In this document: one piece after another, positions 6,496 to 15,051 of the stretch
How the letters are laid out: each line of letters begins with the position of its first letter
How positions within the stretch are numbered: position 1 is the first letter of the stretch
Assembly: GCF_005406125.1 (NCBI RefSeq)
Contig: NZ_BIXZ01000001.1
Span: 186,001-250,000, forward strand
Length of the DNA stretch: 64,000 nucleotides
Origin: Haloarcula mannanilytica
GTDB lineage: Archaea; Halobacteriota; Halobacteria; Halobacteriales; Haloarculaceae
Direction: 5' to 3'
Made by a program: the position numbers and the translations under genes
The notes under the pieces: generated by a model
Told to the model about the DNA's origin: nothing
Databases searched by the model: none
What the model saw: only the letters and a program-made list of their open reading frames with translations

Positions 6496-8601
6496 ATGGG
6501 ACGACTATCGACGTTGTTTGCGCCGGAACGTGTCGCAGTGGTCGGGGCGACCGATTCGGAGGGGTCCGTCGGTCACGCGGTCACCACGAACCTGCTGGAT
6601 TCGTTCACAGGGGATGTCGTGGCCGTGAACCCGAACAAAGAGACAGTGCTTGGATTACCGTGTTATGATAATCTCGCCGATATAGACGACCCTGAATCGG
6701 TCGACGTGGCCGTCGTCGTCGTGCCGCCGACGGTCGCGGTCGACGTTATCGAGAACGCCGGGCAAGCGGGTATCGAGAACGTCGTGGTCATCACCGCTGG
6801 CTTCGGTGAGACCGGCAGCGATGGGGCCGAGCGTGAACGGCGGCTCCGCGAGGTGGCCCGCGAGTACGACCTGAATCTGGTCGGGCCGAACAGCCTCGGC
6901 GTGATGTCGACCCCCGTCGGGCTCAATGCCACCTTCGGCAACGAGATGGCAAGCGACGGCGACATCTCCTTTATGAGCCAGTCGGGCGCGTTCATCACCG
7001 CCGTCCTGGACTGGGCCGCCGAGCGCGATGTCGGCTTCAAAGACATCGTCTCGCTCGGGAACAAGGCCGTCCTGGACGAGAGCGATTTCGTCGCCGAGTG
7101 GGGCGAGGACCCCGACACCGACGTAATTCTTGGCTATCTGGAGGATATCGACGACGGCTCATCGTTCGTGCAGACGGCCCGGGAAGTCACGCAGGACACG
7201 CCGATTGTCCTCGTCAAGTCCGGGCGCACGGACGCGGGTGCGAGCGCGGCGGCCTCCCACACCGGTGCGATGGCCGGCTCGGAACGGGCCTACGAGGCGG
7301 GCCTCGACAAGGCCGGAACGCTCCGGGTCGAATCCGTGCAGGAACTGTTCGACTACGCCCAGATTCTCGCCGGCCAGCCGCTCCCGGAGGGTGACGAAAT
7401 CGCAATCGTCACAAACGCCGGTGGTCCCGGTGTGATGACAACCGACGCTGTCGGCGACTCGGACCTGAAGCTCGCGCAGTTCGGCGACGAGACGTTTGCA
7501 CAGCTCCGCGAAGAGATGCCCGAGGAAGCAAACATCTACAACCCGGTCGACATCATCGGTGATGCTCCGGCGGACCGCTTCGAGACGGCGCTTGAAACAG
7601 TACTCGCGGACGACAACGTCTCGATGGCTGTCGTCGTTGCTTGTCCGACGGCGGTCCTCTCCTTCGAGGAACTTTCCGAGCGGGTCGTCGAACTGCAGGA
7701 ACAGTTCGGGAAGCCCGTCGCGGCGACGCTAATGGGCGGGAAGTCCGTCGACGCGGGTGCAAACGTCCTCAGCGAGGCGGGCGTGCCGAACTACTTCGAC
7801 CCGGCCCGCGCCGTCGGCAGTCTGGACGCCCTCAGACGCTACAGGGAGATCAAGGCGACCGAGTACGAGGAACCGACGACGTTCGACGTGGACCGCGAGC
7901 GCGCACGCGAAGTGATCGAATCCGCGGCCCGACGCGGGTCGAACCGGCTCGGTGTGGAAGCGATGGAACTGCTCGACGCGTACGGGATTCCGACACCACA
8001 GGGCGAGGTGGTTTCCTCGCCCGTCGAAGCGGAGTCCATCGCCGAGGAAATCGGCGACAACGTGGTGATGAAAATCGTCAGCCCGGACATCCTGCACAAG
8101 TCCGACATCGGCGGTGTCGAGGTCGACGTTCCCGTCGAAGACGTGCGCGACACCTACGAGGACCTCGTTGTTAGAGCGCGCAATTATCAGTCGGACGCGA
8201 CGATACTCGGCGTCCAGGTCCAGGAGATGGTGGACCTCGACAACGGCGTCGAGACGATTCTCGGGATGAATCGTGACCCACAGTTCGGGCCGCTGTTGCT
8301 GTTCGGGCTTGGTGGTATTTTCGTCGAGGTGCTCGAAGACAACACTGTCAGTGTCGCCCCCGTCAGCGAGAACGAGGCCGAGGGGATGCTCGACGATATC
8401 GACTCCGCGCCGCTGTTGCGCGGTGCCAGGGGACGCGACCCCGTCGATGAAGACACGCTCGTCGAAACCATCCAGCGCCTCTCGCAACTCGTCACTGACT
8501 TCCCGGCTATCGTCGAACTGGACATCAACCCCCTCGTCGCGACGCCCGACGGGGTGCAGGCGGTCGACCTGCGACTCACCCTCGACCAGGAGCAACTATG
8601 A
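6496..8601 (+). CDS. acd: ADP-forming acetate/acyl-CoA synthetase, fused alpha-beta
   Basis: The 701-residue protein is the single-chain form of nucleoside-diphosphate-forming acyl-CoA synthetase (acyl-CoA + ADP + Pi giving acid + CoA + ATP). The alpha part has a Rossmann CoA-binding domain (VAVVGATDSEGSVG near residue 13) and a CoA-ligase domain (LVGPNSLGVM, SQSGAF). The phospho-accepting His is His255 in SHTGAMAGS. The beta part is an ATP-grasp domain from about residue 475 (GVEAMELLDAYGIPTPQGE, MKIVSPDILHKSDIGGVEVD). This enzyme lets haloarchaea conserve energy while excreting or activating acetate. It overlaps the downstream gene by 4 nt (ATGA at 8598-8601), pointing to joint translation. 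The substrate could be acetyl- or another acyl-CoA. Confidence 0.92.
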   Translation: MGRLSTLFAPERVAVVGATDSEGSVGHAVTTNLLDSFTGDVVAVNPNKETVLGLPCYDNLADIDDPESVDVAVVVVPPTVAVDVIENAGQAGIENVVVITAGFGETGSDGAERERRLREVAREYDLNLVGPNSLGVMSTPVGLNATFGNEMASDGDISFMSQSGAFITAVLDWAAERDVGFKDIVSLGNKAVLDESDFVAEWGEDPDTDVILGYLEDIDDGSSFVQTAREVTQDTPIVLVKSGRTDAGASAAASHTGAMAGSERAYEAGLDKAGTLRVESVQELFDYAQILAGQPLPEGDEIAIVTNAGGPGVMTTDAVGDSDLKLAQFGDETFAQLREEMPEEANIYNPVDIIGDAPADRFETALETVLADDNVSMAVVVACPTAVLSFEELSERVVELQEQFGKPVAATLMGGKSVDAGANVLSEAGVPNYFDPARAVGSLDALRRYREIKATEYEEPTTFDVDRERAREVIESAARRGSNRLGVEAMELLDAYGIPTPQGEVVSSPVEAESIAEEIGDNVVMKIVSPDILHKSDIGGVEVDVPVEDVRDTYEDLVVRARNYQSDATILGVQVQEMVDLDNGVETILGMNRDPQFGPLLLFGLGGIFVEVLEDNTVSVAPVSENEAEGMLDDIDSAPLLRGARGRDPVDEDTLVETIQRLSQLVTDFPAIVELDINPLVATPDGVQAVDLRLTLDQEQL

Positions 8602-9674
8602 CCGATACGAACACGCTACTCGTCACGTCACTGGAGGAAGGCATCGGCAAGACAGCGATCACGCTCGCGCTCGCAACACGGGCCAAGGACGCGGGCTACA
8701 ACGCCGGCTACATGAAACCCAAAGGAACGCGACTCCGGAGTGCAGTCGGCAAAACGCGGGACGAGGACCCGATGCTCGCCCGGGAGATGCTTGACCTGGA
8801 CACCGAACTCCACGAGATGGAGCCCATCGTCTACTCCCCGACGTTCATCCAGGAAGCCATCCGCGGGCGTGAGGACCCCGACGACCTCCGCGAGCGACTG
8901 CAGGAAAGCATCGAGACGTGTTCGGACGGGACCGACCTGCTCCTCGTCGAGGGGAGCAGCGACCTGACGACCGGCAGCATCGTCGACCTCACGGACATCG
9001 ACATCGCGGAACTGCTCGACGCTCGCGTGCTGTTAGTCACCGGCTACGATACCGCCAGTGACACGGACGAGATTCTGTCCGCGGCCCGGGCCATCGGCGA
9101 CCGTCTTGACGGCGTCCTGTTCAACGGCGTCACTGACGCCACAGTGGACGAACTCGCCGACGACGTGGTCCCGTTCCTCGAAAGCGAGGGGGTTCCGGTC
9201 CACGGAATCCTGCCGCGTGACCGCTCGCTCGCCGGTGTCACCGTCGCTGACCTCGCACGGAGTCTCGGCGCAGATATTCTCACCGGCGACGCCAACACCG
9301 ACGTACACGTCGAGCGGTTCAGTGTCGGCGCGATGAGCGGGAGCAGCGCGCTCGAACGCTTCCGCCGGACGCGCGATGCCGTCGTCGTCACCGGGGGCGA
9401 CCGCTCGGAGGTCCAGACCGCCGCCCTCGAAGCCTCCGGCGTCAAGGCGTTGCTCCTCACCGGCGGGTTCCAGCCTGCCAGCGCAGTCATCGGACAGGCA
9501 GCCGAGAAAAACATCCCAGTGCTGTCAGTGCAGTCGGACACCCGAACCACGATAGACAGAGTCGAGGAGGTACTCCGAACCGGGCAGACGCGCAACGAGG
9601 CCACAGTCGACCGTATGCGGTCGCTACTCGATGACGGCGTCGACGTGGAATCGCTCCTGTCGATAGAGCTGTAG
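8598..9674 (+). CDS. DRTGG-domain, BioD-like P-loop protein (phosphotransacetylase-family N-terminal type)
   Basis: This 358-residue protein has an N-terminal P-loop domain of the BioD/AAA_26 type (LLVTSLEEGIGKTAITLALA, then GYMKPKGT; VEGSSDLTTGSIVDL) and a C-terminal DRTGG domain (residues about 215-320, VGAMSGSSALERFRRTRDAVVVTGGDRS given in parts: VGAMSGSSALERF, AVVVTGGDRSEVQ). This pair forms the regulatory N-terminal half of some bacterial phosphotransacetylases, but the catalytic PTA_PTB domain is absent, so it should not be called an active phosphotransacetylase. Because its start overlaps the stop of the ADP-forming acetyl-CoA synthetase, a regulatory or partner role in acetyl-CoA/acetate metabolism is the best inference. 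Confidence 0.85.
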   Translation: MTDTNTLLVTSLEEGIGKTAITLALATRAKDAGYNAGYMKPKGTRLRSAVGKTRDEDPMLAREMLDLDTELHEMEPIVYSPTFIQEAIRGREDPDDLRERLQESIETCSDGTDLLLVEGSSDLTTGSIVDLTDIDIAELLDARVLLVTGYDTASDTDEILSAARAIGDRLDGVLFNGVTDATVDELADDVVPFLESEGVPVHGILPRDRSLAGVTVADLARSLGADILTGDANTDVHVERFSVGAMSGSSALERFRRTRDAVVVTGGDRSEVQTAALEASGVKALLLTGGFQPASAVIGQAAEKNIPVLSVQSDTRTTIDRVEEVLRTGQTRNEATVDRMRSLLDDGVDVESLLSIEL

Positions 9675-9698
9675 CACCACTGTTTCGGCTGGGCAGTA

Positions 9699-9841
9699 GT
9701 CCGTTCCTAACGGAACACGGACCCGTATTACGGCGAAATCTCCAAATGAAACGTGCCTTACTATTTTAGTGATTGGTGATGAAGTACCCAGTGGAGCCTC
9801 ACCGGCTCCGTAGTGTCACACAACGGGGGTTTGCCCCCGTT
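9699..9841. other. Structured intergenic region with three hairpins between convergent genes
   Basis: Three stem-loops occur in 143 bases. The first pairs GTCCG TTCC (9699-9707) with GGAA..CGGAC (9712-9722). The second pairs GGAGCC (9793-9798) with GGCTCC (9804-9809). The third is a perfect 8-bp stem, AACGGGGG (9822-9829) with CCCCCGTT (9834-9841), loop TTTG. A TATTTTAG element at 9762-9769 lies about 25 nt before the second hairpin. The neighbours converge (plus-strand DRTGG gene, minus-strand bioD). This may be a bidirectional terminator region, a small RNA or a decayed element; sequence alone does not decide. Confidence 0.45.
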
Positions 9842-9872
9842 CCATCCCCTTCGCTTGGCTACATATCGACAG

Positions 9873-10607
9873 TTACTGCTCAGTAGCCGGGTCTAAAACA
9901 GATGCCGGGAGCGACCCGCTAATCCCATCGATAACGCTGGCAGACGACTCGGTATCCAACGGCGGGACGGTCCAGACCGGGGTGTCGGTCATTCTCTCGA
10001 TGACTGCCGGGTTCGTCCGCTCGGCGGTCGTCGCTCCTTCGTACTCGTTGAGAACGACACCGGCGACTGGGACCGCTCTCTGGCGGAGCGCCTGCACCGT
10101 CAGCCCCGTGTGATTGAGCGTGCCAAGGCCCGAGCGAGCGACGACCAGCGCCGGCAGCCCCACATCCGCGACGAGGTCGATGACCTCTCGGCCGTCTGCC
10201 AGTGGGACGCGCAGGCCCCCGATCCCTTCGACGACAGCCGTTTCATTCGTCTCGACGGCCTCGATGACACCGTCCAGAATCATCTCGTAGGAGAGCGTCG
10301 CATCGTCCTCAGATTCCCTTGCGGCCACTTCCGGGGCCAGCGGCGGTGACAGCCGCTGCAGACAGACCGCGGCATCAGCCGTCCCACAGACGGACTCGAC
10401 GAACGCCGCGTCGTCATCGGGCGGATACCCGGTCTGGCAGGGCTTGACAGCGACCGCCTCGGTGCCACGCTCCCGCAGCCAGCCCGTCAGCCCGGCTGTT
10501 ACGACTGTTTTGCCGACGCCGGTATCGGTACCGACGACGAACACGCCGTCCTCGCTGATGTGGCCGGCTCCGTCGAGTGCCGCTTCGGTGTCCGGTCCCT
10601 CGCTCAT
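9873..10607 (-). CDS. bioD: Dethiobiotin synthetase BioD
   Basis: BioD closes the ureido ring of dethiobiotin from diaminopelargonate, CO2 and ATP. The start is the ATG at 10607 (MSEGPDTEAALDG), which overlaps the bioF stop by 4 nt; a longer in-frame upstream extension is arginine-rich and lies inside bioF, so I excluded it. The P-loop GTDTGVGKT spans residues 26-34, followed by AVKPCQTGY with the catalytic Lys and substrate-binding Thr, and VEGIGGLRVPL. Length (244 aa) suits the family. It is the last gene of the bioB-bioU-bioF-bioD operon. Confidence 0.93.
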   Translation of the reverse strand: MSEGPDTEAALDGAGHISEDGVFVVGTDTGVGKTVVTAGLTGWLRERGTEAVAVKPCQTGYPPDDDAAFVESVCGTADAAVCLQRLSPPLAPEVAARESEDDATLSYEMILDGVIEAVETNETAVVEGIGGLRVPLADGREVIDLVADVGLPALVVARSGLGTLNHTGLTVQALRQRAVPVAGVVLNEYEGATTAERTNPAVIERMTDTPVWTVPPLDTESSASVIDGISGSLPASVLDPATEQ

Positions 10608-11812
10608 AACACCCCCACCTCCGCGCCGGCGGTCCGAAAAGCATCGAGACACTGCGCGATGTCGTCGGCGGTATGAGTCGCCATCGGTGCGACCCGAATG
10701 CGGGACGTTCCCTCCGGCACCGTCGGCGGCCTGATAGCCGGGGCGACGACGCCGTGGTCGCGCAGTCGGTCGGCCAGTTCCAGTGCGTCCCCGCGGTCGC
10801 CGACAACGACGGGGAGAATCTGTGTCTCGCCAAGCACCTCGTAGCCCATCGTCTCTAAGCCGTCCCGGAGCGTTTCGATGGTGTCCCAGAGGTCGGTGGC
10901 TCGGTCAGTCTCGCGGGCAATTCGCAACGCTTCGCGGGCCGCCGCGGCGTTTGGCGGCGACAGCCCCGTCGAGAAGACGAACGACCGCGCGGCGTTCAGC
11001 AGGTACTCGATGAGTACCTCGTCGCCGGCGATGTACCCGCCCTGGCTCGCTAATGCCTTCGAGAGGGTTCCCAACTGCACGTCGACGCGGTCGCTCAGTC
11101 CCTCACGCTGGACGATCCCGCCCCCAGTGTCGCCGAACAGCCCCGTCGCGTGTGCTTCGTCGACCATCAGCCACGCGCCGTACTCCTCGACAACGTCACA
11201 GATGGCCGCAAGCGGCGCGACATCGCCATCCATCGAGAACACAGAGTCTGTAACGACGAGCCACTGTTCGTCCTCGCCGGCGGCCGCTTCGTCCGCACGC
11301 GCCGCCATCTTCGCGCGCAGGTCTTCGGGGTCGCAGTGGTCGTACACCACTGTCTCGCTCGCCCCGACGCGACAGCCGTCGATAATCGAGGCGTGGTTCA
11401 GTTCGTCCGAAAAGACGACATCCGGGCCCAGCGCGTCGATGGTCCCGATGTTCGCTGCGTAGCCCGACGAGAACACCAGGGCACGTTCGGTCCCCTTGCA
11501 GGCTGCGAGGTCACGCTCTAGAGCCCGGTGGACACGCGTGTCGCCGGTGACAAGCCGCGAGGCCCCCGCGCCGGTGCCGATGGTGCGTGCGCCCAGCTCC
11601 GCCGCCCGCTGGACACGTCCGTCGTCGGCCAGCCCGAGGTAGTTGTTCGAAGCGAAGACGGCCATCTCGTCACTGAACACCGGCGCTCCGCCTTTCGGGT
11701 CGTCGGCAAATCGGGTTCGTGCCGAGACGGACTCGGCGACCTCCAGATGTCGGCGGAGGTCCTGTGCGTCGCGCTGTTGTAGTCGGTCATTCAAATCGAA
11801 ACCATGAGTCAT
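10604..11812 (-). CDS. bioF: 8-amino-7-oxononanoate synthase BioF
   Basis: This 402-residue fold-type I PLP enzyme condenses alanine with a pimeloyl thioester to give 8-amino-7-oxononanoate. Diagnostic stretches are FASNNYLGLADD near residue 53, TGAGASRLVTGD near 80, DEAHATG (Asp218 contacts the pyridine nitrogen), and the Schiff-base lysine Lys252 in LGTLSKALASQGGY. Those features separate it from glycine acetyltransferase only weakly, but the operon settles the assignment. The start codon is ATG at 11812, 20 nt after the stop of bioU; the end overlaps bioD by 4 nt. Confidence 0.93.
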   Translation of the reverse strand: MTHGFDLNDRLQQRDAQDLRRHLEVAESVSARTRFADDPKGGAPVFSDEMAVFASNNYLGLADDGRVQRAAELGARTIGTGAGASRLVTGDTRVHRALERDLAACKGTERALVFSSGYAANIGTIDALGPDVVFSDELNHASIIDGCRVGASETVVYDHCDPEDLRAKMAARADEAAAGEDEQWLVVTDSVFSMDGDVAPLAAICDVVEEYGAWLMVDEAHATGLFGDTGGGIVQREGLSDRVDVQLGTLSKALASQGGYIAGDEVLIEYLLNAARSFVFSTGLSPPNAAAAREALRIARETDRATDLWDTIETLRDGLETMGYEVLGETQILPVVVGDRGDALELADRLRDHGVVAPAIRPPTVPEGTSRIRVAPMATHTADDIAQCLDAFRTAGAEVGVL

Positions 11813-11832
11813 GAAAACAGAATCAGGCTGGC

Positions 11833-12990
11833 TCAGAAGCCCGGCATGAGGTCGGCGGGGCCGAACACGCCATAGTGGCCGGCTCGGTTGTTCCGGACGC
11901 CGGCTTTCAGGTAGCCAAGCGCCGGCCCGTTGACGTTCGCCTCCATGCTCGTCGCGTCGTCCAGTTCGAAGGTGTTCGTCCCGGTCTCCCCGTCGAAGGT
12001 GGTGCCCGTGACGCTGACCGTCGTCGTGGTCGGCTTCTCGTCCGAGCGAACGTCGAGGACGCCGCCGACGTGGACATCCTCGGCGTCGCAGATGCCGGCT
12101 CGCTCCAGCAGCACGTCGTCGGCGTGTTCCATGTCGTGGAACTCAAGAACACCGTCATGTTCGTCGATGAGCGCCTCGATTTCGTCTTCACTCATCTCCC
12201 GGGCCGTCTCGATGTCGTAGCCGTCGAGATGGGCGATGTCCTCCCGGACGGTACCGCGGTTGTCCTCGTAGCCGGATTTGAGGCCGACACCCCACCAGAT
12301 TTCGACCTCCTCGACCTCGACGAACGATTGGGCGGCAAGCGCCGCCGCACCGGTGAGGAAACCCGGCGTCGCGCCCGCCCCGCAGACGAACGTAATGCCG
12401 GACTCTTTCAGTTTCTCCTCCCGGTTGTCGAGCATGCCGATGACGCGAGAGCGTTTGAGCACGTCGACCATCACGCCCTCGTAGTCGGCCTCGGCGAAGC
12501 GCTCGGCCACGCGCGGGATGAAGTCGTGTTCGAGGTTCGGCAGCGCCAGCAGGACGGCGTCGATGGCGTCGCTCTCGGCGATGATGTCATCGATGGGTGT
12601 CTCCGTCGGATCGCCCTGCTCGCTGGCGACGATGCCGGCCTGTTCGCCGTGTTGTTTGACGCCGCCCCCTCCGCCTTCGACCGCAGCCGCACCGCCGTCT
12701 GAGGCAAAGTCGTCTGTGGGCGTCGCTGGCGTGGAGTCAGACGCCCCATCGAGACCGCTGTCTCGCGGTTCGCCACCGCTCAACTGGTCCGGGCTGCTTT
12801 GCGGCCCGCTTGCGATGTTACCCTCCGTCGTCTCCAGCAGTTCGTCCACGTCAAGACCATCATGGTCAATGGCTACGCCGTTGCGGTCACAGGCCGCGAC
12901 CGCGGTGAGGCCGTCCTTGTGCTGTGAGACTTCCAGTGTCCGCCGTCCGATACCACCGGTACCAAGCACTGCAAAGCGTATGTCGTCCAT
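11833..12990 (-). CDS. bioU: BioU-type (S)-8-amino-7-oxononanoate to diaminopelargonate converting enzyme
   Basis: The protein begins with a Rossmann NAD(P) motif (MDDIRFAVLGTGGIGRRTLE) and has the BioU-like core DVLKRSRVIGM, CGAGATPGFLTGAAALAAQS. BioU is a suicide enzyme described in cyanobacteria that donates the amino group of its own lysine to make diaminopelargonate, replacing BioA. The lysine in VDVLKR is Lys179 here; a Gly/Ser/Asp-rich linker of about 55-65 residues (roughly 61-128) is inserted before it, which would align it with Lys124 of the cyanobacterial enzyme and explain the 385-residue length. It lies between bioB and bioF in the position where bioA would be expected. No bioA is visible. 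I recall haloarchaeal homologues from the literature, but the assignment rests on motif and context. Confidence 0.82.
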   Translation of the reverse strand: MDDIRFAVLGTGGIGRRTLEVSQHKDGLTAVAACDRNGVAIDHDGLDVDELLETTEGNIASGPQSSPDQLSGGEPRDSGLDGASDSTPATPTDDFASDGGAAAVEGGGGGVKQHGEQAGIVASEQGDPTETPIDDIIAESDAIDAVLLALPNLEHDFIPRVAERFAEADYEGVMVDVLKRSRVIGMLDNREEKLKESGITFVCGAGATPGFLTGAAALAAQSFVEVEEVEIWWGVGLKSGYEDNRGTVREDIAHLDGYDIETAREMSEDEIEALIDEHDGVLEFHDMEHADDVLLERAGICDAEDVHVGGVLDVRSDEKPTTTTVSVTGTTFDGETGTNTFELDDATSMEANVNGPALGYLKAGVRNNRAGHYGVFGPADLMPGF

Positions 12991-12992
12991 TG

Positions 12993-14135
12993 TCAGTCGT
13001 CGGATTTGAGTTCTGAGTTGGTCTGTGCTGTCCCTGCCGCCGTCTCTGGGTCCGCCTCGTCGGCCGCGCGTTCTTTGACCGCCTCGGGATCGAACTCGTT
13101 GGCCTCAGTGTTCGGTCGGAGGCCTGCCTCCTGCATGATTTCGAGGTCGTCGGCTGCCGACTGGCCCTCCGTGGTGAGGTAATCGCCCGTGAGGATGCCG
13201 TCCGCGCCGGCCTCCAGCGCGGCGACCTGCCCGTCCGTGTCGAGGTTGACCTCGCGCCCGCCTGTCAGGCGCACGCGGGACTCGGGATGGAGCAGGCGGT
13301 ACACCGCGATGGTCTTGACAACCTCCTCGGTCGTGATGTCCGGTAACCCCTGTTCGGCCAGCGGTGTCCCGGCGACCGGGTTCAGGATGTTGACCGGGAG
13401 CGAGGAGATACCGATGTCCTGCAGGGCCATCGCCGCGTCGACCCTGTCGGTCGGGGACTCGCCCATGCCCAGAATAACGCCGGCACAGAGGTCCATCCCC
13501 GCGTCTTTGGCGACCCGGAGCGTCTCCACCCGCTTCTCGAACGTGTGGGACTGGACGATCTCCGGGAAGTACCGGGGGGAGGTCTCGATGTTGTGATTGT
13601 AGTGGTTGAGTCCTTCGTCGGCCAGAACTGACGCTTCCTCCTCCGTGAGGATGCCGAGGCTGGCGTCGACCTCCACGTCTGTTTCGTCACGGACCAGACG
13701 GATGGCTTCGAGCACTTCCTCCCATTCCTCGGGGCGGTGCTCCTTCGAGACGCCCTTCTCGGCGACGACGATACCGAACCGCTGTGCGCCGTCGCGCTCG
13801 GCGCGCTGTGCGGCCTCCAGTATCTTCCCCGGGCCGAGAAAGCCGTAGTTATCGATGCCGGTGTCGAAGTGGACCGACTGGGCGCAAAACCCACAGTCCT
13901 CCGCGCAGTTCCCGGCTTTGGCGTTTACGATCGAACACGCGTCGACGGTGTCATCACCCAGTTGCGTGCGGACGTAGTCGGCCCCGGCCGCGAGGGCATC
14001 GACCGGCTGTGCAATCAGCGCCAGTCCGTCCCGGCGGTCGAGGCGTTCACCGTCCAGCACGCGCGCGACAGCGTCGTCTACCGTTCGGTTGCCCGTCTCG
14101 TAAACCACACTCTGGCTGTCGGTTGACGGTTGCAT
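12993..14135 (-). CDS. bioB: Biotin synthase BioB
   Basis: BioB is the radical-SAM enzyme that inserts sulfur into dethiobiotin. The 4Fe-4S SAM cluster ligands are Cys77, Cys81 and Cys84 in NCAEDCGFCAQS; the family stretch NYGFLGPGKILEAA and the Arg-containing RVRLTGGREVNL near residue 290 supply 2Fe-2S cluster contacts. The 380-residue length includes an acidic C-terminal tail (residues about 345-380) common in halophile versions. The ATG at 14135 starts the operon bioB-bioU-bioF-bioD, with bioU only 2 nt after the bioB stop. The promoter is shared with or abuts that of the divergent oxidase subunit III gene. Confidence 0.95.
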   Translation of the reverse strand: MQPSTDSQSVVYETGNRTVDDAVARVLDGERLDRRDGLALIAQPVDALAAGADYVRTQLGDDTVDACSIVNAKAGNCAEDCGFCAQSVHFDTGIDNYGFLGPGKILEAAQRAERDGAQRFGIVVAEKGVSKEHRPEEWEEVLEAIRLVRDETDVEVDASLGILTEEEASVLADEGLNHYNHNIETSPRYFPEIVQSHTFEKRVETLRVAKDAGMDLCAGVILGMGESPTDRVDAAMALQDIGISSLPVNILNPVAGTPLAEQGLPDITTEEVVKTIAVYRLLHPESRVRLTGGREVNLDTDGQVAALEAGADGILTGDYLTTEGQSAADDLEIMQEAGLRPNTEANEFDPEAVKERAADEADPETAAGTAQTNSELKSDD

Positions 14136-14219
14136 AAAGATTCGGGTGGACTCGCTCGTCGACTGTCTGTCGCATCAACCGGGGGTATCGTTTTACCGCA
14201 CCCGCTGCTAGGCGTTTAC

Positions 14220-15035
14220 ATGGCTGGCTCGACGGAGACGGCTACTGAACACGCTGCCGACGACGGCCACGAACACCGGAGCCGCTGGCCGCTGATCGCT
14301 GCTATCGGCGCTGCCACCCTGTATCTGGGCGTCGGATTGGTGTTTGTCGGACTCGACTTGGTCCCATCCGTGGTCCCGATAGCCCTCGCCGGCGCTGGAG
14401 CAATCGGCTTGCTGGTCGGACTCGCCGGGTGGGCCAACGAGGCGTTCATCGCCGATTACGTACGGGACCGCGGACACGGCGATTCCGACCTGTACGCCAC
14501 GACGATGGTCCTGTTTCTCGTTTCCGACGTGGCGACGTTCTCGGCGGGGTTCGTCTACTACGCGTTCATCCGGACAGGCGCGTGGCCACCCGACCATCTC
14601 CCGCCGCTGCTTGGCTCGCTCGTCGTCATCAACACCGCACTGCTGCTGGCAAGCAGCGTGACGCTCCACTATGGCCACGAGGCGCTGGAAGACGGGAACC
14701 GGCGGCGGTTCCTCGGCCTGCTCGGCGTGACGCTCCCACTCGGCGTCGTCTTCCTCGCCGGGCAGGTGTACGAGTACTACGAGTTCGTTGTGGTGGACGG
14801 CTTCGGTATCGGCTCCGGTGCGTTCGGGAGCGCGTTCTACGGCCTGACCGGCCTCCACGGCCTCCACGTCGCACTCGGCGTCCTCCTGCTCGCTATCGCC
14901 TTCGGTCGGGCGCTCCGGGGCCATTACGCGCCCGACCGTGACACCGCTATCCGGACCACGTCGCTGTACTGGCACTTCGTCGACCTGGTCTGGGTGTTTC
15001 TCGTCGTCGTGTTGTACGTCGGGGCGGCCATCTGA
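14220..15035 (+). CDS. coxC: Heme-copper oxidase subunit III
   Basis: The ATG at 14220 starts MAGSTETATEHAADDGHEHRS and gives 271 residues with about seven transmembrane helices. Subunit III marks are the early helix pair after a His/Asp-rich N-terminus, SSVTLHYGHEALEDGNRRR, TGLHGLHVALGVLLL and the terminal SLYWHFVDLVWVFLVVVLY. Subunit III stabilises the proton-uptake side of subunit I of A-type oxidases and carries no metal. An in-frame extension upstream to 14130 overlaps bioB and lacks family features, so the shorter start is preferred. It converges with the small membrane protein at 15052. Confidence 0.93.
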   Translation: MAGSTETATEHAADDGHEHRSRWPLIAAIGAATLYLGVGLVFVGLDLVPSVVPIALAGAGAIGLLVGLAGWANEAFIADYVRDRGHGDSDLYATTMVLFLVSDVATFSAGFVYYAFIRTGAWPPDHLPPLLGSLVVINTALLLASSVTLHYGHEALEDGNRRRFLGLLGVTLPLGVVFLAGQVYEYYEFVVVDGFGIGSGAFGSAFYGLTGLHGLHVALGVLLLAIAFGRALRGHYAPDRDTAIRTTSLYWHFVDLVWVFLVVVLYVGAAI

Positions 15036-15051
15036 GAATCGACGTGACCGC

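Noticed and set aside
8598-9674. Active phosphotransacetylase
   Set aside because: The catalytic PTA_PTB domain is missing; only the P-loop and DRTGG domains are present.
9776-9841. Box C/D guide RNA (GTGATGA at 9776-9782 looks like box C)
   Set aside because: No CTGA box D follows at a suitable distance, and the GC-rich hairpins do not fit.
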